DNA of 64,000 nt, from NCBI GenBank assembly GCA_013368325.1, contig JAACJK010000109.1, positions 186,001 through 250,000 of the forward strand, given 5' to 3'. This document shows, piece after piece, positions 35,787 through 47,659 of this stretch. A model generated the notes under the pieces. It saw only the letters and a program-made list of their open reading frames with translations, had not been told where the DNA came from and searched no databases. A program made the translations under genes and the position numbers. Numbering within the stretch: the first letter of the stretch is position 1; each line of letters begins with the position of its first letter. Source of the DNA: Ephemerocybe angulata (lineage: Eukaryota > Basidiomycota > Agaricomycetes > Agaricales > Psathyrellaceae).

Positions 35787-36836
35787 CTATGTCAGTAGCG
35801 AAGGATTCGCAGACGCGCGCCGCCCCAGAGCCTCTACATGGTCATGCACCAAAGCCGTCACCTGGCTTCTGGAAGCGTCCGTGTCGTGTGGGTTGGAGGA
35901 CATAGCAGCTAACAGCTGTTCAGGGGGGATCGGGTCACCAATAGCGACCCCAAGCTTCGTCCCAAAGCGAGGGATATACTTATATGGAAATGGTCGACCT
36001 TCCGGCATCAGGCGTTCATAGCCAGTCAGCCACATGGGAATGACCATAGGAAGTTTGTGCGAGGATTCCATGAGTATGCGACCGCTGCGCAAGGAGTCAG
36101 TACTAACGGCAGGGGGAGAAGCGAATGCGAAAGAACACTCACACCCCCCATTTGAACCGCGGTAAATGAGACAAACCTTGAGAATCCTTGGGGTATGCAT
36201 TTGGCTGGTATATCTTGCCTTCGCCGAAGAGATGAACCTGAAGCAAGGTCGATCCAGATCCAACGTTACGATAAAAGACGCGCCTACCCATCCTCCATTG
36301 TCCAGCTTATGGATTGCGGAATCGACAGCCTTTTGGTAGACCCCCTGTCCGCGAAAGGTTTCAATGGTCTGTCCGAGGTGGAAGAAGGTGGAGAACACAC
36401 TGTAGACCGCGGAGGAACAGGATAAGGGGATATCACGCTAGAAGCTTTGACGGGGGGCCTCACGGGTTGGTGAACACAACGTCGGACGCTCCGAGCGCCC
36501 AGCGCGTTGTGCGCGAGCTAAAGAAGCACCGTGCAGGGAGGATGCCCCAGGTCAAAGGATCATCTAAACTGACCAAGGCTATGAGGGACAGCTGTCGCGA
36601 AAGTGAGCTGATACGAACGTTGATATGTGATTGGACACTGGTGGATTTAGTTGTGTGAGAAGAAAGCCGAAAGGCAGTCGCTCACCTGTTACGACGCCGC
36701 GGCCATTTGTGTGCTCGAGTGCGTTGAGGAGAGTGCCGAGCCCAGTGACCTGGACTGAGCAGAGTCTTGTCGCAAAGACGGCCTTGCAGGTGAGGCCGAC
36801 GGCAGCGACGGTGACGGTCGACAAGAGCGCAGGCAT
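35787..36836 (-). CDS. TAZ1: Tafazzin, cardiolipin transacylase
   Basis: This monolysocardiolipin transacylase remodels mitochondrial cardiolipin. The start MPALLSTVTVAAVGLTCKAV precedes a GRGVVTVSNHISTLDDP block with the catalytic HX4D motif, formed only after two introns are removed. RTTRWALGASDVVFTNP, TIETFRGQGVYQKAVD and NGGWVHLFGEGKI (acyl-acceptor site) follow. LPMVIPMWLTGYERLMPEGR and LGVAIGDPI come next, ending ANPSLLT. The order and spacing match PlsC-type tafazzins. It is divergent from the small membrane protein gene at 37077 across 240 bp. Confidence 0.93.
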
Positions 36837-37076
36837 GGACCGTGGACGATGCCGCGGGCGCTGGGGATGGTTGTCGTCCGGCAGTTGCCGAGATCAGACG
36901 GTTAAGTCAAACATCACGCAATTTTGTTCAGGCAATAATATTTGTCGCGGTCTATTGGCCCCCGGATTCCCCAAGGAATCGAACGAGAGCATTCAACACC
37001 AACGTCGTCGTTCCCCGCCTTCCCCGCCCGCAACTCTGGAGCTCTGTCCGCAAGCGCTGTCAGCGCCTAAGCGACA

Positions 37077-37532
37077 ATGTTTGCCCTCCTTTTCATGAGC
37101 TCCCTCGCCGCCCTTCTCTTCGCTTACATCTGTCTCCCCGCAATTTGGGTCGCGATTATGGCCGGGGACGACGGTCTCGATGCATACGAGACTGGGAGGT
37201 TGTTGGTCGCCTCGCGTAAGTCGCCTCTATCCTCCTGCTGCTCACTGCGTCAAATGTCTTATCTCGGCTTTGCAGGGAATCCCGTTCGCGAGAGCGGTCC
37301 ACCAGCCAACATGGCGAAGCTTATCCTGCTACGACAGAAGGTGTGCATCAACCGCAGTCCTCAATTTCCCCCTCCGTCTCACATACAACTTTAGATCCAC
37401 ACAAGTAACCGACGACGACGGAGCGCCTCACATTCACGCCAGGTGTCACGATCATACAGTGTTCCACAGTCACGACCAAAAACGTCTTGGATGCGCTTCG
37501 GAAGGCCCTTCGCCGGAAAGCAACATCACTGA
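37077..37532 (+). CDS. Small single-pass membrane protein with basic tail
   Basis: Three exons (37077-37215, 37276-37340, 37395-37532) sum to 342 nt, giving 113 residues. The N-terminus is a hydrophobic helix of about 28 residues (LLFMSSLAALLFAYICLPAI then WVAIMAG). An acidic patch DDGLDAYETG follows, then a Ser/Arg-rich tail (SNRRRRSASHSRQVSRSYS). I do not recognise a family. The phase-consistent splicing, strong membrane segment and start-to-stop integrity support a real gene. A membrane or secretory-pathway anchor is inferred only. Confidence 0.6.
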
Positions 37533-37798
37533 CATGTCTCGCTTTCTTCATCCTACCTTACGACAATCTATTGCGCATCTGGCTGCTATGTTATTAACTA
37601 TTGAGATACCCGGCTGTGAGGCCATTCGGATTTTGTGTACTTATGCGCGCTCAGTTTCTTGCGCCTTTACGCTCTCCACGATCCACCCCTTCGACTTTCG
37701 TCCACAGGAACAAATAGATAAACTTGTAAATTACTAGTACAGAGCACGGGTCATATCTATCATACATGGACCACCACCACTAATTGCACCTATCGATA

Positions 37799-40700
37799 CT
37801 AGCTTGTAAAACGCGCCGACTTGGTACCTAGCTTGCCCAGAAGGATACTTTCAGCCTTCTTGACTGGCGGCTTTGCCTTCTCCCCTGCCGCCCCACTGGT
37901 TGCACCCTTCGCCGACTGGCGCAACGAGCCTCCCCCAGTCTTTGCGCGGAGACCAGTCACAGCAGCCGCGCCTACAGAGCGGGCGGTTGCGAGGTTGCGG
38001 TTGCGGCCTTCTCGTTTCGCCCAGCCCTGCCCCTGTCGTTGATGGCGCTCGTCGTTTCGCTTGTTGGGCATCAAGCTTCCATCCTGGGAGAGAGCTAAAG
38101 TTAGCGCTTCTTTGGACATGTCGTCATCACTAACCTCAAATGCCTCGTCCAAAGCAGATGGATCTAGCCCTCTCTGCACGCGCAATTGTTGCGGCCTGGC
38201 CGAATCTATCGTTTTGACGTGCACTTCTGGTTCCAAATCGTCCTCTTCCATCCAAGTTATGTCCGTTGGATCGGCTTCTTCACCCTCATCATCCTATCAA
38301 GTCACCGAAGCATTAGAAAGAGATTGATAAGAATTCGGGATCGTACACATACCGAGCTCGGTGCGCCTACACCGCGCAAAGCAAGGCGGTCTTTCACGAC
38401 CTGCCGATAGTCCGTGAACTCAACCTGCGTCTCATCCTCTCCACCTTCCTCTATCTCGTTCTCCTCTTCATCCTCCTCGTCTTCACCACGATTAACCATA
38501 AGCTGATCAAGGACAGCTGCCGTATCGTCGCTGGCAAGATGGGCAAACTCGTTATCGTCGTCCTCTGTAGTTGCCTTGTACGTTTCGGCGAACGCCTTTG
38601 TCAAAGGATTGTTCTCTGTAGATAATCATCAATAAGCGCCGAAAACAGAGAATCAAGTCTGCCATACCCAATGCCTCAACATCCTCCCGCTTCTTTGTCA
38701 TCTTCGCCATTTTCCTCCGAGCTCTTCTGTTTTCATCCTCGTCGTCCTCATCATCGCTACCTTCGCTCATGAGGTCTCCATTTCTTCTTCTCTTACGCCG
38801 CTGGCCGTCCACAATGGCCTGTGCCATCTCCTCGGCCTTCTTATCGGCCAACGCTTCACCCTCCCTATAAATTTATGTTAGCACAGCTACACCTCCCAAT
38901 CGATGTGACACTTACTTGAACTTCTCCCTAACGAGATTCTCAGCCAGTGTCTCGTCGTCCATCTCATGATCGTCCACTAGCGTCTCTAGTGTTCGGTCAA
39001 GATCCTCGCCGTCCTCCTCATCCTCCTCATCTTTCTTCTTCACACCCCAGAAACCGCCCTCGTCGTCAGATTCCTCAGCTTCACCAATAGCGTATGCACG
39101 GGCGTCGATCTTCCTATTTTTCCGTCGCTCGGCCTTCACTGCTCCATCTTGCAGCACGTCAAACGCATTCCTTATCTTCTTTTCGTCCAATTCGAGACCC
39201 TGCTCAGATGGTGACGCGCTGCGCTTTCTAAGTCTCCTCAAAGGCAAAGGTGACTCTGACTCAATCGGGAAGGACAGAGTCGTGGAAGGAGTTGGTAGGG
39301 TCGACGACCCATTGTCGAGGGGAGTCTCCAAGGCCGAGCCGCTTGGCCCCTGTGTCGGGGAGGGGGGTTCCCAAATCTCTGGATCCTCTACATTCGGTCG
39401 TGTTTGGGTCAAGAATCTGCAAGATGGTTAGCACCTTGGAGGGGCAAACGTATCGTGGAAAAAAACATACCCGTATTCGTTGACATACAGCTTCTCCTTC
39501 TTCGCCTGGGGCTCGAATGCGTCGCCGAGTAGGTACTCCTGTTCCTTCTCAAAGACCGCATCTGCCTTGCGAACCTGAGTCTCCTTGATGTCCAAGGGCC
39601 TCGCCGCCGCAAGGAGATCCTGTGACAAGTGCAGCGAATCAATCCGTACTCGACTCTTCCCTTTCGGAGGGCTGGCTCCAAACGGTGATGATTTCTCAAC
39701 GAAAGCTTCTCCCAAGCCTCCAATCGGCTTCGGAGTCCACGTGTTGTCGTTGAGTCGTTGGGTCGTAGCGTCAAAGAGGTCAGCGAGATCGCCTTCGCTT
39801 GAACCTGACCTGCCAAGCAAAGTAGTTTCCCCAGCAGAGAATTGAGAGAATTCAACACTCCTCCTCGCAGAACCTTCTCCAAGCAATGGTCGCAACGAAA
39901 GCCCTGGCGTCGCCTCAGGCGTCCGTTGGCGTCCAGACAGCTGGGCTTCAAAGAGCTGGGTGAGGCTCCCTCGGCCAAGTTCGTATGGTTTGGGGGTATC
40001 AGAAGGTCCGGGTATCTCTTGGAAAGGTCGTCGTCGCTCCGACAAGTCCAGACTGAGCAAAGGACCGCCATTCTCGTCGTCAGATCCTGATGGGGCAAAG
40101 CGAACCACGGCCCTGTTCTCCTTGTCGTCGTTCTCTTTGTCCGTGCCTCCCTCGCTCAACCCTTCCGACGGTAGCCGAGGATTCTGTGACACGTCCATTG
40201 CGTCCTCATCGTCGATGCTTAGCGTCCGTAGAGCTTGCCTTCTCCGAGGACGGGGGAAAGGGATGTTTTCATCGCCTTCCTCATCCTCGTCATCGGAAGC
40301 GACAACTTGCCTACGGCCTGGTCGAACCTTCACATCCACACTCTCCTCTTCATCAGCCAGACTGCCCTCCTCCTCAACTTCGCCCATTGTGACATCTTGC
40401 TCGGCTTCTTCGTCCCCAGCTTCCTCCACCTCCGCAGGCTCCGGGGAAGCAGAACCTCGCTCCTCGGGATTCCAGTCTCCGTCGCTCTCGTCCTCTTCGC
40501 TTTCACCATACATCCGCGATTCCCGTTCAGCATTAGCATCGGCGGCCTCGATACCTCGAGCAGCGAGTTTCCGAAGAACTTCTTCAGATCCCTCAGTCAC
40601 TTGGTCTTCTTGGCGCACCGTTCCTCCAAAGGCCTTCCAGTCCTCCAGCTTCTGGTTGCTGGCAGCCTTTGCCTCCCGCTGAGCTTTCCGCCACGCGTCT

Positions 40701-42360
40701 TTGTCCAGTTGCTCCCGATTAACACCTGCGTCGACCGTCTTCAACTTCGAGGGTTGAGATTTACTGAGTTTGACGCCGGCGAGGCCCAAGTGAACCTGGC
40801 GTGTTCGGGTCATCGGTTTCGAGGCGTTCGATTGTCCCTTCTCCAGCTTCAGCTTTGCAGCCGTTCTCCGTGGTGTGTTGAGGTCCTCTACCTCGAGGTC
40901 GTCATCGTCGCCAATTGTAGGCTGCTGAAGTTGCTGCTTTTTCAGCAGCTCAAGTTTCCGTTTCTTCAGCTCCTCCTTCCTCGCAGCGGCTTCAGAGGCC
41001 TTCCGCGACTGGTCAAGGATGTCGGTGAGCGTGAGTGCAGGCTCGTTATCATCGTCGGAGAGAGCAGGAACGTCCGGGTCGGCGCTTTTCGACGAGCCCG
41101 CTATGGGCTCCGGCAGGGGCGAAGGAGTCCGCGTCATAGGAATTCGGGGAGACACAGGTCCGTTCTCTGGTGACGAAAACGGCTTGATGACGTCCTCCGA
41201 GGGCAAAGGTTCTGCGTTGGCTATTGCTTCAGTGGTTGTCGGTTTCGTGCTGTTCGTAAGGGTCAATTAGAACGCCATAGGGAACAGAGGTAATATCTAA
41301 CTCACAGCTCTGCCAGAAACGCTCGTTTCGAAAACTTATCCGAGTTGCGCTGGGAACGATGAATAGTAGCCTGTCTTTCTTGATTCAAGCGAGCACTGGT
41401 CTTTATCATCTCTACCTGATCCCGCTTGGTAGGTTTCTGGAGAAACGTTAGGGTATTCCAAAAGGAAGTAAGCACGGCACGACGTACAGATGCTTTCGCC
41501 TTCTTATCCCGACCCTCCTTCGTAGCATCCACAAAATCTATTGGGGGTACACTGCGGGTCCGCCCCTTTCCCTTGGGGCGAGCATTTGAATTGGCCATTG
41601 AGCTATCCGTCGGCGGTGTTTCAGTGCCTCGGCGGGAAATAGGTGTGGAATCGGCAGGTGCGGCAGGAGATGTATTGGTCACTGGCGAGGTTGTAGGCAC
41701 TTCGCCTTCAGAGTCAGAGTCCTGCACAACGAGACGACCACTCGATTTCCTGTGGTGGGTGGATGGACCAGGGCCCTCAGGTGAACTCGCGGCGGCGGGG
41801 TCGCTTTGACCAGGACGCGGGCGATCGGCGGACCCTCCAAATATGTCATCCGCGGGTGTAGGTGAAGCTGGGTCCTCGTCTTTGTCACCAAACAAAAGCA
41901 AGGGTGCCCCAAATCCGAAAGACGGCGTAGCCTTGGCCTTGGTTTTGTCGCCTGGTGTGCCTAGCGGTTTTGTTGCCAGTTGAGAGTCGTCGTCGTCTTC
42001 GTCAAATTCCCTGTCGATGGCGGCTAATTGTTTCCTCAAATCAAACCCATGTCTGCGTGGAGGGGCTTCAGAGGTGTCCGTCGCGTCTGAGGCATCTGCA
42101 GGGTCGTCGTTCTCCTCCTCGTGGTCTGAGGTAGACGGGATCCTCTCTTGCAAGTTTGGTGGTGCTGTCCGATAGATACTGGAGTTCGAAGCGGGTGGCG
42201 GCGAGGCATTTGAGGAGAAAGACGCGTCTTCTTGGACCTGTGGGGACTTCTTGCGGCCATAGGTTCGCGGTGCGCGTTTGATTGGGGTCGGGGCTGGCAT
42301 TTGAGGCGATGTGGACAGCGTTGAGTCCGCGACAACAGAATCTTCTGCTTGAAGTGGCAT
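37799..42360 (-). CDS. MRC1: MRC1/claspin replication checkpoint mediator
   Basis: This adaptor travels with the replisome and transmits S-phase stress signals from Mec1/ATR to Rad53/Cds1. The product is a very acidic, mostly disordered protein of about 1,400 residues. It starts MPLQAEDSVVADSTLSTSP. It contains SGRLVVQDSDSEGEVP and several SQ/TQ sites (SQLA, LSQD, SQNP). The conserved MRC1-like block is LDEKKIRNAFDVLQDGA and ESDDEGGFWGVKKKDEEDEE, followed by LDRTLETLVDDHEMDDETLA. The tail has basic KNRKIDARAYAIGE and QGWAKREGRNRNLA, ending KLGTKSARFTS. An intron joins ...AFLAEL to TKPTTTEAI. Five or more introns are present. Phosphorylation by checkpoint kinases at SQ/TQ is family knowledge. 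Confidence 0.9.
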
Positions 42361-42634
42361 GGCGATGGTTTATCTGAAGAGGAGAATAGATATAGAGGAT
42401 AGGGAATAGAGTCAAGAAACCGGTACGACCGGTCGTAGGTGTGGTTAGGCAAGCGTCTACAAAACGTTGGCACGTCGGTTAGCTGTGACAAATGACGTGT
42501 GACCACGGGTGTGACATAGCGCGTTTTTGGAAGTCACGCTCAATAAACAGTCGCGCGTAAAGTTAGGGGCTCGACTCGGCATCGATTCTTGATGAAAAGG
42601 CTCGTAATACATATATAGGGAACAGAAACGGCCA

Positions 42635-43186
42635 CTAATCTACTGGAAGAACCGACCAGCTGTAGTCTACGTGCACCCAAGTCAGTATCACATCATCCCC
42701 ATGGCTGAACAAACCCCACTTACATCGGCTGGAAGGTTGGATGAAGGTTGAACCATCATTTAGGAGACTAGCAAGATACGCAGACCCAGTGTCCGACCAT
42801 ATCTGATAGCGAGATATTTTTGCCTCGTCAAAGTCCAGGACATATGCAAACGTCTCATCCCAGGCCTTTCCTGTGGCTAGCCATGTGAACTTCGCCCTCC
42901 CTTTTACAGAAACTTTGCCCTCTTCTACATCCACCACATATTCAGAGAAAGACATATTCTCGTACGATAGAAGCTCTGATATGATCCTGAAGTATTCCTG
43001 TACCCCATCGTGCCCTTCAAATGTTCTTCCCAAGAATGGGGCCTGCTGTGGATCTCCGTACTCGATGGCTGAGATTGGAATCCTCGTTGTAAACATCGAG
43101 AGTATGAATTGAGGATCTTTCTTTTGGGAGAAAGCATCGCAGAATTTCTTGGTGGCGTTGAGAAGCTCCTTTCTGTTGGAAGCCAT
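42635..43186 (-). CDS. SnoaL-like (NTF2-fold) protein
   Basis: Two exons (42724-43186 and 42635-42666; intron 42667-42723) give 164 residues. The protein starts MASNRKELLNATKKFCDAFS and contains the alpha-beta cone pattern FILSMFTTRIPISAIEYGDP, FEGHDGVQEYFRIISELL, GKVSVKGRAKFTW and KISRYQIWSDTGSAYLA. SnoaL-like/NTF2-fold proteins include polyketide cyclases and many small-molecule isomerases. Catalysis here cannot be assigned. If the intron is retained, the frame stays open, so the last ~20 residues are uncertain. It lies immediately downstream of the BBE-type oxidase on the same strand, which hints at a shared pathway. Confidence 0.8.
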   Translation of the reverse strand: MASNRKELLNATKKFCDAFSQKKDPQFILSMFTTRIPISAIEYGDPQQAPFLGRTFEGHDGVQEYFRIISELLSYENMSFSEYVVDVEEGKVSVKGRAKFTWLATGKAWDETFAYVLDFDEAKISRYQIWSDTGSAYLASLLNDGSTFIQPSSRCKWGLFSHGDDVILTWVHVDYSWSVLPVD

Positions 43187-43584
43187 GGCTTTGGTAGATG
43201 GACGCAGCAGTCAAGTGTGGTGCCGCATCTCAGACTACCTCAGACTGATAACTACTGGCTATGACGTCACAAGGCGCCTATCGCCGGCCGCACCGTCTGC
43301 CAGTGGCTGCTGCTTATCGGCACAAGAGCTGAATTGTCCTGACCCCATATTGTACATACATAGGACACCTTACATCTGGAAAGCCTGTTCTGCAAGATCC
43401 CAGAAGCCACTGATTTCATATCTCGTATGATCGGAAACATACTACGGCCCCTGAAAGTGAACGAGCTTCCAAGATCGAGGCGTGCACTTGGAGGCGTACC
43501 AAAACAATGGAGAGTACACATCTATGTCACGAACACCGAGATAAATTATATACGTAAACCGGGTAGCTAGACTTCACATTCTAC
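43187..43584. other. Spacer between BBE-type oxidase and SnoaL-like gene
   Basis: A 398-bp tandem spacer holding the oxidase 3' end and the SnoaL-like promoter. An AT-rich motif occurs near 43542-43555. No gene is supported. Confidence 0.4.
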
Positions 43585-45359
43585 TCAGACCGCAGGAATG
43601 ATAGGGAACCAGCGGTTGAATACGTTCTCCGGGTCGTACTTCTTCTTGATAATCTGCAACTTGGGGTAGTTGGACGAAAAGGCCAATTTCGCTCGATCTC
43701 CGTTCCCGGCGGTATATCCAACATCGAGAAGAGCAGCATCTGTATCTATTGTAATGCGTTAGAAGTCAAGCCTCCGCAGAGTGTATACAAGCCCCTCACC
43801 ATAGTTGGTGTAACCAGACTGTTCCGTCTTTGACAATCCCTTTTGTCCTTCAATGAGAATATCCACCAACTTCTGAGCGGTGGCGCGAGCTTCCTGAGTC
43901 TTCTCCTCCCCCCATCCCAAGCAAATGTAAGCAGGATGTTCGGGCTCAATTCGCGGCGAAAGGCTGTGGCGTCGATCGGAACGGCGTTGACTTTCGAAAG
44001 AGGGAAATACTCGTAGATGATGCTTGGAAAGAAGTTCTGGTTTTGAGAGATCTCCCCGGCTTGTATCAGAACCTTTAACGTAGAGGCAAAATCGGGCGCC
44101 TTCTGCTTTATCCCTTTGAGATACGCACCCCGGCCAGGACCGGATTGCGCGTTCTAGATTGCATTAGGGGATGACTGAACGGAGACTATGCAGACTTTGA
44201 GCTTACTTGCATGGCGTTCAAGTCTTCAAATGGTATTTCTTTTGCCAAATCGATAATTGGACCTATGGTTTGATTAGTATAGATATCTTGTGGGTATCGC
44301 AGACCATTATTAAGACGCACCAACGTCGAGGAATTCTTTATAGGCATAGCGACCTTCGGATTCCGATCCATTGTAGAACATTAACAGGACAAAGATGGGC
44401 TTCGGTAGATGTGAGAAAATGGCCAAAACGTGCAAGAACCTGGGACTCACGCGGCCTTCCGGGTCGACAGTAGCAACCTGACACATAGCTTCATTCTCCC
44501 CTGCATTTGGCCACCAGCGGTTCGTTATTTCAATGATCTTCTTTAGAGAGTCTGGGGCATAGATCACCGGCCCTGCAAATACAGTCGAACGCTGTGGGTG
44601 CAACTGATAAACAAATTCGGTTATGACCCCGAAGTTTCCGCCTCCTCCACGAATAGCGAAGAATAAGTCTTCGTTTTCTTTCGAATTCGCTGTCAAGATA
44701 GAGCCATCTGCAGTCACGACAGTCGCCTGAAAGGCGTGAGTCAAGATGCTGGGCGGGTACTTTGCTGATTTACGCACCTGCCTCAAATTGTCCGCGGCTA
44801 ATCCATGGCGGTTTGTCAACCACCCATAACCGCCTCCCAGCGTCAAGCTAAAACTGGTTAGAGAATGTTGAAAGCCCTTTCGTTCAGGACATACCCTCCA
44901 ACTCCAGTCTAGAAAAGATTGACTGTTAGCAGGACGCAAAATTTAAGACGGCGGGCGGCGTACATGATTGACAGTTCCTCCAACTGTAGCCAAGCCGTGT
45001 TTCATGGCTTCTTCGTCGACAGTTCTCCAGACACTCCCGCCCCCCACATAGCCCAACTTAGCATTTGCATCAATCCTGACCTTGTTGAGATGCCGAGAAA
45101 GGTCTACAATCAAACCGCCCTCGACAGAGGACGCGCCAGCTGCGTTGTGTCCGCCGCCTCGAACAGCGACCGGGAGTCCCTCTTGTTTGGCGTACTGGAG
45201 CGCTTTACCGATGTCATCAGCATCCTTCACGAAAACGACAATCTTCGCCTTTCGCTCAGCATTCGTAGCCCACCTCGCGATGGCTTTTTTGTAGTCGGGG
45301 TTGTTTGGGAGAACGACGTCGCCTTTGATCTCGTCGAGGAGTGTCTTTTCAATCGCCAT
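43585..45359 (-). CDS. FAD-linked oxidoreductase, berberine-bridge-enzyme type
   Basis: An FAD_binding_4 plus BBE-domain oxidase. The FAD-linking loop is VRGGGHNAAGASSVEGG, with His71 positioned for covalent attachment. LTLGGGYGWLTNRHGLAADN follows, then FFAIRGGGGNFGVITEFVY and the C-terminal BBE segment YDPENVFNRWFPIIPAV. The second covalent anchor of bicovalent BBEs (a Cys before VGG) is replaced (GGTVNHTGVGG), so single His attachment is predicted. No signal peptide is evident, unlike many secreted fungal BBEs; the start MAIEKTLLDEIKGDVV looks cytosolic. About six introns. A TATA box lies on the minus strand at 45418-45423. The substrate is unknown; sugars, alkaloids or terpenoids are typical of the family. 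Confidence 0.9.
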
Positions 45360-45417
45360 GGTAGAGGGTTCAAAGCGGGTTTAGAGTACGGTATGTCAGC
45401 CACGTCGAGAAACTGCT

Positions 45418-45423
45418 TTTTAT
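45418..45423 (-). promoter_or_regulatory. TATA box of the BBE-type oxidase
   Basis: TATAAA on the minus strand, about 60 bp upstream of the start codon at 45359. Confidence 0.5.
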
Positions 45424-46271
45424 AGTGCCCCAGATGATCGAGAATTCCGTTACACAAGGTTCACATGGTGGCATACAAGTAGAGCCCAGGCTGACTGAGC
45501 GACTGGTTGAGGATCGTGGACTTCCAACTGTTTACAATCATAGAAGTAGGTATTCTTCCGAGAAAGGGTACGTATGCTAGCAAGTTCCAGGCTTTTTTTT
45601 AGAGGCGCTTATCTTTATAATTTATTCAGACCACAACGAAGAAGCGTTAGGACCGGAGTTATCTTGACGAAAATGGCAACGTTGTGCTCATGTTTGGCAA
45701 CAGGTTTTGATCGCGCCCAGGCTCGTTCAAGTTCCTCCTTCAACTTGAACTTGCACTCAAAGGCCCAGGTGTCGTCGCAGCCCCAGTCCTGCGGTCACTA
45801 GAGACTTCCTACCAAATGGTCTCTTATATGCATGGGACTCAGGGTCTCAAACTGCATGTGTGTGCCAAACAAACGATGTGCCGCAGCCTTTAGTTGCACC
45901 CCGGTGCACATCTCTCGAGGATCAGTTTGGAAACGAATGTACCTCTCCGGTCAAGACTTGCTCAGAAGGTACTCTTTGAAACATAGAAAATGTCTGTAAC
46001 GGCTAAATTGGGTGCGCGGTGACTAACCGGCGCTGGAACAAGCCTTATCTTTCGCCATCTGCGTCACATTGGGAAGAGAATGGCAATGAGGTTCCAGGCG
46101 AGCTGCCACCACTCCGTTCCGGATCCTACACTCTGGCTCCAAGTTTCAACGTAGCCTGCAGTGTGTAGACTGCGACGCGTCCTCGAGGTCGAAAAGCCTC
46201 CATAGTATGCACGTTGCATCGGAGCTGAATGCCGGCTTAGTATCCCTCCCATGTTCAAGCTCGCCGCTAGG

Positions 46272-46279
46272 TATATATA
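46272..46279 (+). promoter_or_regulatory. TATA box of the DUF6741-like gene
   Basis: TATATATA lies about 62-69 bp upstream of the ATG at 46341, in the context GCTAGGTATATATATCAG. Confidence 0.55.
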
Positions 46280-46340
46280 TCAGACTTGTCCTCGCAGCTC
46301 CGCCGACAATACATCTTCCACCCACTTTCTGCGCTCCGTT

Positions 46341-47287
46341 ATGGCTTACGCTCCCAGCTATGATGGTTTCTCCCGGTCACTCTCAAGGCGAGCTTCGATG
46401 TCTTACGGCTCGGCCTACTCTCATGGGGGCATGTACGACCACCCTCCTATGATGCACGCCGCCTCAGACCCGGTATGTGCTCCCTGTGGCTGTCATAAAT
46501 ATAGACTTACACCGTGCTGACAGTATCCCGGAGTTCATGGCGGATATCCCATGTCGAATGCGCTCGTGCCCGTGAGCCGCCGTTTGACGGGGCCAGGTAT
46601 GCATTCACCCCAACCTTTGGTTTGTGTTACGCTCATACTGGCGCTTAAGGCTACGATGATATGGACCCCCGCGATATGTACGATCGCGACTACGACTATG
46701 ACGGGTATGCGGGCGGTGCCCCCATGACCCCAATCATGCCGCGGTCACGGCGCAACTCAGCCGTCTCCTTCATGTCTCTGGCTGCCCCGAACATGGATGG
46801 CGGCTACCACCGTGGTACTGGCCACCGCATTAAATTCAAGCGAAAGGGCTCCCTCATGGGAGGCATTGGCTTGGACGAGGCTCAGGCGCGCGTTCGCCTC
46901 TCGAACAATGATGCGTACTCTTTCAACGACCTTCATTCAGATCACCACAGGAGGATCTTGCTCAAGGTCAAGGTACAGTATCTCATTGTGCCTTTCGCTC
47001 TGTGCAGTCGCTAAATCTTTCGCAGTGGTCAGGATATAATTCACTGACGTACGAGATCCCACTCGACGGCTGGGACAGGCGAGTTAACCTGGAGACTCTT
47101 GCAAGGCGAGTGTCCAGGGCATGTGTTCACTATCTCCAGGTATATACTCTCTTTCATTGATCCCGTTTCTCAATATTGAAAAATCGCGCAGGCAAACGTT
47201 ATCCCTATCCTCTGGGATCGAGTGATGCTTCACCACTTGGAGGAAGTGTCTTATGGGGTGTGGCAGCCGATGCTGTCGACGCGTTGA
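46341..47287 (+). CDS. Basidiomycete conserved protein (DUF6741-like)
   Basis: The N-terminus is Ser/Tyr/Gly-rich (MAYAPSYDGFSRSLSRRAS) and disordered, with DYDYDGYAGGAPM and RRNSAVSFMSL. The C-terminal ordered domain reads HRIKFKRKGSLMGGIGLDEA, RVRLSNNDAYSFNDLHSD, WSGYNSLTYEIPLDGWD and RVNLETLARRVSRACVHYLQ, then WDRVMLHHLEEVSYGVWQPM. I associate this pattern with the DUF6741 family of Agaricomycetes. The function is unknown. Four short introns join the parts. The stop is at 47285-47287. No membrane segment or catalytic motif is seen. Confidence 0.78.
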
Positions 47288-47659
47288 AACGGCCAATGGC
47301 AAGACGATACTCTTGCCCAGCTCGACTCAAAACAACACGCGCAAGCGGCATGGCTTTGATATGATAGAATTCCGGGACCGCAGGCGCTCCCAACACGCGC
47401 AAGAAGACGCCGGATGTCCGATGAACATTCAAACCCTCGCCCATTGTTTCTCCCATATCTCTTTCGGTGGCGCTTCGAATTTCGGGCGTATGTGTTACCA
47501 GTCATTTCGCATTTCCGGTACTTTGTGGTATCGACTTCTGACTCTCAAACCACTCTAATTTATTACGCGTATGTAACATCATCTTTAGTATAGTAGTATG
47601 TAGAAAGGTCCAGGAGGCCGTCCGAAATGTAACCAAGAAGCTACGAGATATACAACAAG
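47288..47659. other. Convergent 3' region, DUF6741-like gene / ENT transporter
   Basis: A 372-bp stretch between convergent stops. It is AT-rich toward 47560-47660. No supported gene. Confidence 0.4.

Larger units (their letters stand above)
45360..46340. other. Large intergenic region between divergent genes, no supported gene
   Basis: A 981-bp region between the BBE-type oxidase and the DUF6741-like gene. It holds both promoters with a TATA box on each side. A plus-strand frame at 45574-45801 has no recognisable features. Confidence 0.45.

Noticed and set aside
40235..41173. Plus-strand 312-codon frame opposite MRC1
   Set aside because: It is an antisense shadow of the acidic, Ser-rich MRC1 coding sequence, giving Leu/Phe-rich nonsense without family resemblance.
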